Shown here: piece after piece, positions 1-7,960 of the stretch
Position numbering within the stretch: the stretch's first letter is position 1
Layout: each line of letters opens with the position of its first letter
Assembly (NCBI RefSeq): GCF_900156815.1
Contig: NZ_FTOT01000003.1
Location: 1-64,000 of the forward strand
DNA from: Gemmobacter megaterium
Lineage (GTDB): Bacteria > Pseudomonadota > Alphaproteobacteria > Rhodobacterales > Rhodobacteraceae
Direction of reading: 5' to 3'
DNA: 64,000 bases
Notes under the pieces: model-generated
Database searches by the model: none
The model's input: only the letters and a program-made list of their open reading frames with translations
What the model was told of the DNA's origin: nothing
Program-made: the position numbers and the translations under genes

Positions 1-534
1 CCATCAATGTCAAAGAGCACAACAATCCAGAACAAAAAACAACCGAACCGACCCAACTCTCACCGGGCCAACTCGACCATCCTTCCCAGATTGTCAAACC
101 AGAACAAACACCACAGCGTCTCCGCCTCAGCACCCGTCCCAGCTACCGTCCGGCGGTTCCTTCCGTCCCCGTCGTCTCGGTGAAGCGGTTTCTAGTCAGA
201 CATGCCGGAACCCGCAAGAGGAAAATTCAGACAACGTCATCTTTTCGTCACCAGCCCATGTTTTACTGCACTTTTCACAACCAAACTCTCACATATCACC
301 CAACCAAAAACTCAAAACACAAAACAACAACACCAAAAACACAGCCAGAATCACCAAAGAGACCCCAAGGGCACTCCGACTCGGGGGCACGCCGACTCGG
401 GCACCGGCCGTGCGGGCCATCCAGACTCATCGCGCCAGTCTGGCTGTCGCGGTCGCAGCACTCCATGACACCCCCACGACACCCATGGCGACCGGGCGGC
501 ATCCATGGCCTCATCTGGAGGGGCGGTTGAAATT
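1..534. other. gene-free C/A-rich region, nature unknown
   Basis: No convincing gene is seen. The plus strand is poor in G over about the first 360 bases, unlike the balanced GC-rich coding DNA elsewhere. One plus frame happens to stay open from the left edge to the small gene at 584, but its translation is full of N, T, Q and P and has no recognisable domain, so I read this as chance caused by few stop triplets in C-rich DNA. A 16-bp unit is repeated in tandem at 370-385 and 386-401 with one mismatch. It may be the downstream flank of a feature outside the window. Confidence 0.5.
370..401. repeat. two tandem copies of a 16-bp unit
   Basis: GGCACTCCGACTCGGG at 370-385 is followed directly by GGCACGCCGACTCGGG at 386-401, one mismatch in 16. 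Function unknown. Confidence 0.7.
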
Positions 535-549
535 GTTCCTATTATGTTC
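535..549 (+). promoter_or_regulatory. LexA (SOS) box, GTTC-N7-GTTC
   Basis: GTTCCTATTATGTTC matches the direct-repeat LexA operator known from Rhodobacter and other alphaproteobacteria (GTTC-N7-GTTC, the complement of GAAC-N7-GAAC). It lies 34 bases before the ATG at 584, in a local AT-rich patch suited to a promoter. That it controls the downstream gene is inferred. Confidence 0.6.
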
Positions 550-583
550 TATATTCAGATCAGCCCTGATTGGGAGATCTGCA

Positions 584-880
584 ATGGATGACACGACATT
601 CGCCATGCCCGTCACACCGCGCCAGTTGGCCTATGCCAAGGCGCTCGCGCTGCGCAACCAGACGCTGCTGCCCTGGGCCGTTCAGCAGGACCGCCGCAGT
701 CTCAGCGCCTGGATTGATGCACAGGCCCAGTTGAAACCGATGACGGCAACCCACAGCCTGCCCAGTTCCAGGCAGGTGGCCTTTGCCGAACGCCTGGCAC
801 GCATCAAGCGCCGTGCGGTGCCTGATGAGTGTTTTCGGGACAAGGGGCTGATGGCGCGCTGGATCGACAGCAACAAGTAG
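584..880 (+). CDS. small internally duplicated protein, possibly SOS-controlled
   Basis: A 98-residue protein whose function I do not recognise. It consists of two copies of a 35-residue unit offset by exactly 50 residues: 11-45 and 61-95. Each has the form [TS]xRQxA[YF]A..LA, then P, then D, then WID. Without gaps, 11 of 35 positions are identical, including R13/R63, Q14/Q64, P30/P80, D36/D86 and the WID at 43-45/93-95. There is no signal peptide or membrane segment; it is basic and probably helical, so it may bind nucleic acid or a protein partner. The ATG at 584 is preceded by GGGAG (572-576). A GTTC-N7-GTTC box upstream suggests induction by DNA damage. A strong stem-loop begins at its stop codon. 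Confidence 0.7.
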   Translation: MDDTTFAMPVTPRQLAYAKALALRNQTLLPWAVQQDRRSLSAWIDAQAQLKPMTATHSLPSSRQVAFAERLARIKRRAVPDECFRDKGLMARWIDSNK

Positions 881-897
881 GGGGGCGACCGCCCCCC
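880..897. terminator. bidirectional stem-loop between convergent genes
   Basis: GGGGGGC at 880-886 pairs with GCCCCCC at 891-897 around a 4-base loop. It separates the end of the small gene from the end of the metal ATPase on the other strand and can serve both. Confidence 0.7.
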
Positions 898-907
898 TCG
901 CATGTGC

Positions 908-3094
908 CTAGCTCTCGCGCGTGGGATCCCGTTGCAAGAGGCGCAGCGCATTCAGCGTCACCAGCACCGTGGCGCCGGTATCGGCCAGAATCGCAATCCA
1001 CAAGCCGGTAAGCCCCAGAACCGAAGTCACCAGGAACACCGCCTTCAGCCCCAGCGCGATGGCGACATTCTGGTGGATGTTCCGCATTGTGAAACGCGCC
1101 AGACGGATCAGCGCAGGCACATCGGCAACGCGGTTGCGCAGGACGGCCGCATCTGCGGTTTCCAGCGCCACATCGGTGCCCGAGCCCATGGCCACCCCGA
1201 CGCCCGCCTGTTTGAGCGCGGGTGCATCGTTGATGCCGTCGCCCACCATCATCACGCCGCCGCTGTCCGCCAGATCGCGGATCGCTGCCAGCTTGTCCTC
1301 GGGCATCATCTGCGCGCGGTGATCGGTGCCCAGATGTGCTGCAATCGCCGCAGCGGTTCTCGGATTGTCGCCCGTCAGGATCACCGGCCGAACCCCCATG
1401 ACCCGCAGTTGGCGCAGGGCCTCTGCCGCATCGGGGCGCGGCTCGTCGCGCAGGGCGATCAGGCCAAGCGGCTGCGCCTGCCGGAACACGGCAACCACCG
1501 TCTTGCCTTCGGCCTCCAGCCTATCGACCAGTTCAGCCTGCCCAGGCGCGATGCCCGCCGCGCTGGCGGCATGGACGGGAGCCGCAACCCAGGCCATCGC
1601 ACCACCGACAACCGCCTGCACGCCCTTCCCGGCAATCGCGCGTCCGTCAGCGGCGGCCAGCGGCTCGACACCCGAGTCAGCCGCGTGCTGCACAATGGCA
1701 CGGGCCAATGGATGCGAGGACGCAGCTTCAACCCCTGCGGCCACGCCCAGCATCTCGGCCATCGTAACGCCCGGCGCCGGCCTCAGATCCGTGACGACCG
1801 GCCGGCCCATGGTCAGCGTGCCGGTCTTGTCAAAGGCCACATGGCGCACCTGGGCCGCGGCCTCGATCACGGCGCCGCCTTTCATCAGCAGGCCACGGCG
1901 TGCTCCGGCAGACAGCGCCGACGCGATCGAGGCAGGCACCGAGATCACCAATGCGCAAGGGCAGCCAATCAGCAGCAGTGCAAGGCCCCGGTAGATCCAG
2001 GTGTCCCAGTCCTGCCCCAGCGCCAGCGGCGGCACCAGCACGACCAGAACCGCCACCGCCAGAATGGCGGGCATATAGGCCCGCGAGAATCGGTCGATGA
2101 ACCGTTCGGTCGGGGCGCGGGCCTGCTCTGCGTCTTCGACCAGCCGGACGATCCGGGCCATCGTGGTGTCGGACGGATCCGCTGTCACCTCGACATGCAG
2201 CGCCGCTTCGGTATTGATCGACCCGGCAAAGACCGCATCCCCCGGACCACGGGTCACAGGCACGCTTTCGCCTGTCACCGGGCTTTCATCAATGCCGGAG
2301 GTGCCCAGGCTGATGCGCCCATCGGCCGGGATACGATCGCCGGGGCGGACAAGAACCGTCTGGCCAATGACCAGGCTGGCGGCCGGAACCTCGCGGGTCT
2401 GGCCGTTTTCGCTCAGCCAGGCTGTCCGGGGCACAAGTGCGGCCAGCGCGCGGATGCCTGCGCGCGCCTTTCCCGCCGCCACGCCCTCCAACACTTCGCC
2501 CACCGCGAACAGGAACACGACCAGCGCCGCCTCCTCGACCGCTCCGATGAACATGGCGCCCACCGCAGCCAGCGTCATCAGGCTTTCGATGGTGAAGGGT
2601 TGGCCAAGGCGCAACGCAGCCAGCGCCCTCCGGGCAACGGGCGCAAGCCCCAGCACGCAGGCCAGCACGAATGCCAGATTGCCGTAGCCATCGGGGGCCA
2701 CAAGCTCTACCCCCCATGCCAGCCCCAGCAGCGCGCCGGTCAGTATCACCAGCCGGCCCTTGCCGCTTTGATGCCACGCCTGATCGCGGGCGACCTGCGC
2801 AGCCGGGACAGGCCCGTGCCCGGTGCAATCCGGCCCATGATCATGGGCCGGACCCGCCCCCACCGCACCGGCACCCCGCGGCGCAATCTGATAGCCCAGG
2901 CGTCGCACGACATCTTCGATCCGCGCCGGTTCGGTGGTGCCGGGCGCCAACCGCAGCTGCATCCGTTCCCCCATCAGCGCCACCGACACATCGCTGACAC
3001 CCGGCAATCGCGCGACGGCCTGCGTCACCTTGAGAGTGCAGGCCGCGCAATCCATGCCGCGCACCGTCCATTCGTGGTCTTTGCTTTGGGTCAT
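908..3094 (-). CDS. zntA: Zn2+/Cd2+/Pb2+-exporting P1B-type ATPase
   Basis: A 728-residue inner-membrane pump that exports toxic divalent metal using ATP. An N-terminal HMA metal-binding domain carries GMDCAAC (Cys16, Cys19), followed by a His-rich linker near residues 95-115. The P-type core is complete: TGES actuator loop, CPC in the transport helix, DKTGT phosphorylation site, and GDGINDAPAL hinge. The last membrane segment contains the ADTGATVLVT stretch, whose Asp marks the Zn/Cd/Pb subgroup (P1B-2), as opposed to copper pumps. The gene diverges from a MerR regulator, and its promoter has the over-long spacer these regulators act on. The exact metal preference cannot be read from sequence alone. 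Confidence 0.93.
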   Translation of the reverse strand: MTQSKDHEWTVRGMDCAACTLKVTQAVARLPGVSDVSVALMGERMQLRLAPGTTEPARIEDVVRRLGYQIAPRGAGAVGAGPAHDHGPDCTGHGPVPAAQVARDQAWHQSGKGRLVILTGALLGLAWGVELVAPDGYGNLAFVLACVLGLAPVARRALAALRLGQPFTIESLMTLAAVGAMFIGAVEEAALVVFLFAVGEVLEGVAAGKARAGIRALAALVPRTAWLSENGQTREVPAASLVIGQTVLVRPGDRIPADGRISLGTSGIDESPVTGESVPVTRGPGDAVFAGSINTEAALHVEVTADPSDTTMARIVRLVEDAEQARAPTERFIDRFSRAYMPAILAVAVLVVLVPPLALGQDWDTWIYRGLALLLIGCPCALVISVPASIASALSAGARRGLLMKGGAVIEAAAQVRHVAFDKTGTLTMGRPVVTDLRPAPGVTMAEMLGVAAGVEAASSHPLARAIVQHAADSGVEPLAAADGRAIAGKGVQAVVGGAMAWVAAPVHAASAAGIAPGQAELVDRLEAEGKTVVAVFRQAQPLGLIALRDEPRPDAAEALRQLRVMGVRPVILTGDNPRTAAAIAAHLGTDHRAQMMPEDKLAAIRDLADSGGVMMVGDGINDAPALKQAGVGVAMGSGTDVALETADAAVLRNRVADVPALIRLARFTMRNIHQNVAIALGLKAVFLVTSVLGLTGLWIAILADTGATVLVTLNALRLLQRDPTRES

Positions 3095-3144
3095 CGAGGT
3101 CTCCTGCCCGGCCCTGCCGGGCTGCTTGTTTCCTTCGATTCGAA

Positions 3145-3175
3145 TACCTAATGTCTCTAGTACCTAGAGGTTCAA
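3145..3175 (-). promoter_or_regulatory. MerR-type promoter and operator of the metal ATPase
   Basis: On the minus strand a -35 TTGAAC (3170-3175) and a -10 TAGGTA (3145-3150) are separated by 19 bases, the suboptimal spacing typical of promoters untwisted by MerR-family activators. The spacer holds a perfect dyad, CTCTAG-GTA-CTAGAG (3155-3169). The adjacent merR gene is the obvious regulator. Confidence 0.8.
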
Positions 3176-3184
3176 GGGGGTTTC

Positions 3185-3607
3185 ATGCTGACCATCGGAA
3201 AACTTGGCGCGGCTGCCGGGGTCAAGGTGCCCACCATCCGCTATTACGAACAGATCGGCCTGTTGCCCGAACCCGAGCGCAGCGGCGGCAACCAGCGGCT
3301 ATATGGCCCCCAGATGCTGGAGCGGCTGGCCTTCATCCGTCACGCCAGGGATCTGGGCTTTCCGCTGGAGGCGATCCGCGACCTGCTGCACCTGTCGGAT
3401 CGGCCCGATCTGCCCTGCGATGCGGCGGACGGCATTGCTCGCCGTCAACTTCGGGCGGTGCGCGAGCGGATCGCACGCCTACAGGCGCTTCAGGCGGAAC
3501 TGGAACGTATGGTGGCACAATGCGCGCATGGCACGATTTCCGACTGCCGGGTGATCGGCGTGCTGGCCAACCACGATCTGTGCCTGCATCCCGACCACGC
3601 GGTCTAG
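3185..3607 (+). CDS. MerR-family metal-responsive regulator (ZntR/CadR/PbrR-like)
   Basis: A 140-residue MerR protein. Residues 1-70 form the winged-helix DNA-binding domain (IGKLGAAAGV, TIRYYEQIGLLPEPER, RLY), followed by the dimerisation helix and a C-terminal metal loop. Cys78, Cys113 and Cys121 have the spacing of the ligands in CadR, PbrR and ZntR; further His and Cys residues follow (H130, C133, H135, H138). It should activate the divergent ATPase gene by untwisting its 19-bp spacer promoter when metal binds. An AAGGGGG ribosome site lies just before the ATG. Its stop overlaps the stop of the convergent LysR gene within a single CTAG. Confidence 0.9.
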   Translation: MLTIGKLGAAAGVKVPTIRYYEQIGLLPEPERSGGNQRLYGPQMLERLAFIRHARDLGFPLEAIRDLLHLSDRPDLPCDAADGIARRQLRAVRERIARLQALQAELERMVAQCAHGTISDCRVIGVLANHDLCLHPDHAV

Positions 3608-4506
3608 GAACTTGCGCCGGTCAACGGGTATTTCTGCAATGTGGCGCGGAACTGGGTGATCTGCCGCGAATCGGGCCAGTGGGCTCGGGTGGCCATGGCC
3701 AGCGGCATCGCCGGGTCCAGCGGGAATGGCAGGGTGCGGAACCGGCGGGCAAAGGCGGCGGTCCGGGCATATCCCGCGCTAACGATCCCGATGGTGTCGG
3801 TGGCACTGATGATTTCCGCCACCATCGGAAAATTCTCGATGATATGCAACCGCCGCATCGGCGAGGCATCGCCCCCCACCAGCGCCATGATCTGTTCGAT
3901 ATAGGTGCCTTGCAGATCGGGCACGATGATCGGATAGGCCGCGATCTGGGCTTCGGCAACGCGGTCCTGCCCGGCCAGCGGATGATCCTTGCGCACATAC
4001 AGCGTGGCATGAAGATCGGGCAGCGCCAGACAATCGAAGTCGTCCACAACCTCCAGCCGGTCGCGGGCACCTAGGCAAATGTCGACATCGCCCTGCCGCA
4101 GCAGCCGGATACCCCGTTCGATGGTCGAGGCGAACAGATGCACGCGGCAGGCCGGATTGGCCACGATAAAGCTGCGCAAGGCCCGGTTCAGCAATCCCTC
4201 CAGCGAAGGCGGACAGATCACCACCCGCAGAACAGCATCGCGCCCGGCCCGTTCGGAATGCGCATCATGGATCAGTTGGTCCATGTCGGAAATGATCCGC
4301 CGCGCCCGGTCGACAAAGGCCCGACCGGCCAGCGTGGTTGCCACGCCCCGTGCCAGCCGGTCAAACAGCGGATAGCCGATCTCTCGCTCCACATCCGCGA
4401 CGCTTTTGGTGACGGCGGATTGCGTGACATGAAGTTGTCGCGCCGCCTCGGTCACTGATCCGCAACGATCCACCATCACGATGTGGCGCAGTTTTCCGAT
4501 GTTCAT
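3604..4506 (-). CDS. LysR-family transcriptional regulator
   Basis: A 300-residue LTTR of normal length. Residues 1-60 form the winged HTH (MNIGKLRHIVMVDRCGSVTE, AARQLHVTQSAVTKSV, FDRLARG), followed by a periplasmic-binding-protein-like effector domain. It diverges from the large thiolase/acyl-CoA/Liv operon beginning at 4612, the normal arrangement for an LTTR controlling its neighbour in response to a pathway intermediate. A CATTCC-N5-GGAATG dyad lies just upstream, overlapping its ribosome-binding site. The inducer is unknown. Confidence 0.9.
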   Translation of the reverse strand: MNIGKLRHIVMVDRCGSVTEAARQLHVTQSAVTKSVADVEREIGYPLFDRLARGVATTLAGRAFVDRARRIISDMDQLIHDAHSERAGRDAVLRVVICPPSLEGLLNRALRSFIVANPACRVHLFASTIERGIRLLRQGDVDICLGARDRLEVVDDFDCLALPDLHATLYVRKDHPLAGQDRVAEAQIAAYPIIVPDLQGTYIEQIMALVGGDASPMRRLHIIENFPMVAEIISATDTIGIVSAGYARTAAFARRFRTLPFPLDPAMPLAMATRAHWPDSRQITQFRATLQKYPLTGASS

Positions 4507-4511
4507 TCTGC

Positions 4512-4528
4512 CATTCCTCCGTGGAATG
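4512..4528. promoter_or_regulatory. candidate LysR autoregulatory dyad
   Basis: CATTCC-TCCGT-GGAATG is a perfect 6-bp inverted repeat that fits the T-N11-A shape of LTTR boxes. It overlaps the ribosome-binding site of the LysR gene and faces the divergent operon at 4612. Confidence 0.45.
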
Positions 4529-4611
4529 AATGCGGACCTTTTTGAATTGGATTTATATCACGACCGATGCAACTCTGTCCCCTGCAATCAGTCGGGAGCG
4601 GAGGATCGGCG

Positions 4612-5799
4612 ATGGCGCAGGGCAAGGCAGTGGTGGCAGGGGTCGGGATGATTCCCTTTGCCAAACCGGGGGCATCCGACAGCTATGACGTGATGGGCGC
4701 GCAGGCGGTGCGGCTGGCGCTGGAAGATGCAGGGCTGATCTTTGACGATCTGCAACAGGCCTATGCCGGCTATGTCTACGGTGACAGCACCAGCGGGCAA
4801 AAGGCGATCTACCGCGCGGGCATGACCGGGATTCCGGTGGTGAATGTGAACAACAACTGCTCCACCGGATCGACCGCGCTGTTCCTGGCACGGCAGGCCG
4901 TGGAATGCGGGGCCGCCGATTGCGTGCTGGCGCTGGGGTTCGAACAGATGCGCCCCGGCGCGCTGGGAAATATCTTCGAGGATCGGCCAAGCCCCTTCGA
5001 TGAATTCGATGCCGCAACCGAGGCGCTGGTCGGCAACAGCCAGATCCCGCTGGCGCTGCGGTATTTCGGTGGCGCGGGGCTGCAACACATGCAACGCCAC
5101 GGCACCACGCTGGAAGATTTCGCCGCCATCCGCGCCAAGGCCAGCCGCCATGCGGTGAACAACCCCCTTGCACTGTTCCGCAAGGAGGTGACGGTCGCCG
5201 ATGTCATGGCCTCGCCCGAGATCTGGCCGGGGGTGATGCGGCGGCTGATGGCCTGTCCGCCAACCTGTGGCGCGGCGGCGGCCGTGCTGGTCAGCGGAAG
5301 CTTCGCGGCGCGGCGGGGGCTGGAGTCACGGGTCAGGATCATTGCGCAGGCAATGACCACGGACACCGCGAGCACCTTTGACAGCGACGACATGATGCGC
5401 GTGGTCGGCTATGACATGACCGCGGCGGCGGCGGCCAAGGTCTATGAGTCCGCCGGGATCGGACCGCGCGATCTGGATGTGGTCGAACTGCACGATTGTT
5501 TCGCGCAGAACGAGTTGATCACCTATGAAGGTCTGGGGCTGTGCCCCGAAGGCGGCGCGCAGAAATTCATTGCCGATGGCGACAACACCTATGGCGGGCA
5601 GGTGGTCACCAATCCGTCGGGCGGGCTCTTGTCCAAGGGGCATCCGCTGGGGGCCACAGGTCTGGCGCAATGCTACGAACTGACCCACCAACTGCGCGGC
5701 TCTGCCGAGGCGCGGCAGGTGCCGGGCGCGCGCACGGCATTGCAGCACAATCTGGGCCTGGGCGGCGCCTGTGTGGTGACGCTGTATCAGGCTGGCTGA
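4612..5799 (+). CDS. SCP2/lipid-transfer-type thiolase
   Basis: A 395-residue thiolase-fold protein, expected to cleave a 3-oxoacyl-CoA in the last step of a beta-oxidation-like pathway. The nucleophile is in NNNCSTGSTALF; the region HDCFAQNELITYEGLG and the C-terminal SGGLLSKGHPLGATGLAQC are typical of the SCP2-thiolase (lipid-transfer protein) branch rather than FadA/AtoB. The start at 4612 (MAQGKAVVAG) is preferred because GAGCGGAGGA precedes it; an in-frame ATG at 4567 lacks a good site. First gene of a 12-gene plus-strand operon divergent from LysR. Many proteins of this branch work with a DUF35 OB-fold partner, and none is seen here. Confidence 0.85.
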   Translation: MAQGKAVVAGVGMIPFAKPGASDSYDVMGAQAVRLALEDAGLIFDDLQQAYAGYVYGDSTSGQKAIYRAGMTGIPVVNVNNNCSTGSTALFLARQAVECGAADCVLALGFEQMRPGALGNIFEDRPSPFDEFDAATEALVGNSQIPLALRYFGGAGLQHMQRHGTTLEDFAAIRAKASRHAVNNPLALFRKEVTVADVMASPEIWPGVMRRLMACPPTCGAAAAVLVSGSFAARRGLESRVRIIAQAMTTDTASTFDSDDMMRVVGYDMTAAAAAKVYESAGIGPRDLDVVELHDCFAQNELITYEGLGLCPEGGAQKFIADGDNTYGGQVVTNPSGGLLSKGHPLGATGLAQCYELTHQLRGSAEARQVPGARTALQHNLGLGGACVVTLYQAG

Positions 5800-5853
5800 C
5801 CCTGCGCCCTTGGGAGGGGGCCGGGGACGACGACATCAAGGGAGGAACCCGCA

Positions 5854-6345
5854 ATGGACGCCACTTCGTCCAATCCGAATGGGCTGTTCAATCGGTCCAC
5901 CAAGGGGCTGATCACCGATCCGGTCGAATTTCAGGTCGAGGCGGGGAGGATCTCGTTCTTTGCCGAAACGCTGGGCGAGCGGAATCCCATCCACCATGAC
6001 CGCGCGGCAGCGCAGGCGGCCGGGCACCCCGATGTGGTCGCACCGCCGACCTTTGCCATCGTGGTGGATCTGGAAACCGGCCGCGCACTGGAACGGCAAG
6101 GCAAGCCCTCTGTTCTGGCGCGCATCGGCTGCGACTACCGCAGGCTGCTGCATGGCGAGGAACGCTATGACTATCACGGCGCGATCCATGCGGGCGACCG
6201 GCTGAGCATCACCACCGAAGTGCTGGGTTTCGAGGACAAGAAGGGCGGCGCGCTGGAACTGGCGCATCTGCGATCCGAGATCCGGCACCCCGAGCGCGGC
6301 CTGCTGGTGTCGATCACCCGCAGCCTTGTGCACCGTCTGGCCTGA
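5854..6345 (+). CDS. FAS1-like/MaoC N-terminal-type dehydratase (hot-dog) subunit
   Basis: A 163-residue hot-dog-fold protein of the FAS1-like dehydratase (MaoC N-terminal) type. The segment ERNPIHHDRAAAQAAGHPDV resembles the half that keeps the fold but often lacks full catalytic residues. It is followed at 6356 by a MaoC protein with the complete hydratase motif. Such adjacent half-size genes form heterodimeric enoyl-CoA hydratases (compare mycobacterial HadAB and ChsH1-ChsH2), so hydration of an enoyl-CoA is inferred. Confidence 0.82.
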   Translation: MDATSSNPNGLFNRSTKGLITDPVEFQVEAGRISFFAETLGERNPIHHDRAAAQAAGHPDVVAPPTFAIVVDLETGRALERQGKPSVLARIGCDYRRLLHGEERYDYHGAIHAGDRLSITTEVLGFEDKKGGALELAHLRSEIRHPERGLLVSITRSLVHRLA

Positions 6346-6355
6346 GGAGGGGACA

Positions 6356-6781
6356 ATGACCGATCTGACCACAGCGCAACCCGGCGATCGCCTGCCCCCC
6401 GTCGCCTTTGGCCGCATCACGCGGCAGATTCTGGCGCTGTATGCCGGTGCCTCGGGCGACCACAACCCGGTGCATGTCGATCTCGATTTCGCCCGCAAGG
6501 CCGGGTTGGACGATGTGTTTGCCCATGGCATGTTGTCGATGGGCGTGCTGGCGCGTGTCGTGACCGGCTGGGCCGGACAGGACCGGGTGGTCTCTGTCTC
6601 CAATCGGTTCATGGCCATTACGCCGGTGGGCGCCAACCTGACCTGTTCGGGCGAGGTGGCCGAACGGCTGGACATCGGCGGCGTGCCGCATCTGCGGGTG
6701 GCGCTGGCTGCGGATGTGACCCTGGACGATGGCCGCACCGCCCGCACATTGGCCGGAGAAGCCCTGGTGAGGGCCGACTGA
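6356..6781 (+). CDS. MaoC-family (R)-specific enoyl-CoA hydratase subunit
   Basis: A 141-residue single hot-dog protein with the hydratase-2 motif in ASGDHNPVHVD (catalytic Asp/His), then HGMLSMG. It should hydrate a trans-2-enoyl-CoA to the (R)-3-hydroxyacyl-CoA, probably paired with the product of 5854-6345. The ATG at 6356 follows GAGGAGGGG, so a longer reading from 6326 is unlikely. The next gene begins one base after its stop, indicating translational coupling. Confidence 0.87.
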   Translation: MTDLTTAQPGDRLPPVAFGRITRQILALYAGASGDHNPVHVDLDFARKAGLDDVFAHGMLSMGVLARVVTGWAGQDRVVSVSNRFMAITPVGANLTCSGEVAERLDIGGVPHLRVALAADVTLDDGRTARTLAGEALVRAD

Positions 6782-6782
6782 C

Positions 6783-7940
6783 ATGGACAGCTTTCTGGAC
6801 CACGCCTGGATGACGCCCGACCACCGCGCCCATGCCGATGCCGTGCGCCGGTTTCTGGCCGAAGAATATCAGCCCAACCGCGCCCGCTGGACAGAGGCAG
6901 GCGTGGTGGACCGCGCCTTCTGGCGCAAGGCGGGCGAGCAGGGCATTCTGGGCGCCTCGATTCCCGAAGATCACGGCGGGCTGGGCCTGCCGCGCACGTT
7001 CGATCTGGTGACTTTTCTGGAACAGGGCCGGATCGGGGACAGCGGCTGGGGCATCTCGGTGCACAACATCGTGCTGCACTATGTGGCCAGCATCGCCACC
7101 CCCGACCAGCAGGCACGCTGGTTGCCCAGGCTGGTGTCGGGCGAATGGATCGGCGCCATTGCCATGACCGAACCCGGCACGGGATCGGATCTTCAGGCGG
7201 TGCGGACCACCGCGCTGAAGAATGGCAACGAATATGTGCTGTCGGGCTCCAAGACCTTTATCACCAATGGCCAGAACGCCGACTTCATCCTTGTAGTGGC
7301 CAAGACCGACCCGGCGGCGGGTGGCCGGGGCATTTCGCTGATCGCGCTGGAAACCGACGGGGCCGAGGGCTTTCGCCGCGGGCGCAAGCTGGACAAGATG
7401 GGGATGCGGCGTCAGGACACGTCCGAGCTGTTCTTTGACGATGTGCGCGTGCCCCGCAGCAATCTGGTGGGCGATGCCGAGGGGCGTGGCTTTGCCCAGT
7501 TGATGACTCAGTTGCCATGGGAACGGCTGATCCTGGCCTATCTGGCCCTTGGGGCATCGCGCTGTGCCTTGCGGCACACTCTGGCCCATGTCCGGCAGCG
7601 CAAGGCGTTTGGCCAGCGGCTGATGGACATGCAGAACACCCGGTTCAAACTGGCCGAAGTGGCCACGGAAATCGAGGTGCTGGCCGCCTTTGCCGACAAG
7701 CTGACCGCAGAGTTTCAGGCCGGCACGCTGACGCCCGAACGTGCCGCAATGGCCAAGATGTGGTCCACGGAAATGCAGGGCCGCACCGTGGATACCTGCC
7801 TGCAACTGCACGGCGGCTATGGCTACATGAACGAATATCCGATTGCCGAACTTTATGCCGATGCACGGGTGCAGCGCATCTACGGCGGGGCCAATGAAAT
7901 CATGCGCGAGATCGTCGCCCGGTCCCTCGACCGCGACTGA
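6783..7940 (+). CDS. acyl-CoA dehydrogenase
   Basis: A 385-residue FAD enzyme that desaturates an acyl-CoA at C2-C3 and passes electrons to ETF. Standard markers are present: AMTEPGTGSDLQ, KTFITNGQNAD, DKMGMRRQDTSELFFDDVRVP, LHGGYGYMNEYPI, and the C-terminal IYGGANEIMREI. Its length is normal for the family. It lies in the thiolase/hydratase/Liv operon and should supply the first oxidation step there. Confidence 0.92.
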   Translation: MDSFLDHAWMTPDHRAHADAVRRFLAEEYQPNRARWTEAGVVDRAFWRKAGEQGILGASIPEDHGGLGLPRTFDLVTFLEQGRIGDSGWGISVHNIVLHYVASIATPDQQARWLPRLVSGEWIGAIAMTEPGTGSDLQAVRTTALKNGNEYVLSGSKTFITNGQNADFILVVAKTDPAAGGRGISLIALETDGAEGFRRGRKLDKMGMRRQDTSELFFDDVRVPRSNLVGDAEGRGFAQLMTQLPWERLILAYLALGASRCALRHTLAHVRQRKAFGQRLMDMQNTRFKLAEVATEIEVLAAFADKLTAEFQAGTLTPERAAMAKMWSTEMQGRTVDTCLQLHGGYGYMNEYPIAELYADARVQRIYGGANEIMREIVARSLDRD

Positions 7941-7960
7941 CCGCCAACAGGAGGAACATC

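Noticed and set aside
2-583. Open plus-strand frame running from the left edge into the small gene at 584
   Set aside because: Its translation is low-complexity (N, T, Q, P) with no domain, and the DNA is C-rich and stop-poor. The ATG at 584 has its own ribosome site and begins the conserved repeat unit.
902-3151. 749-codon open frame antisense to the metal ATPase
   Set aside because: Its product is Arg/His/Gly-rich without domains, and the opposite strand encodes a complete P-type ATPase with all motifs.
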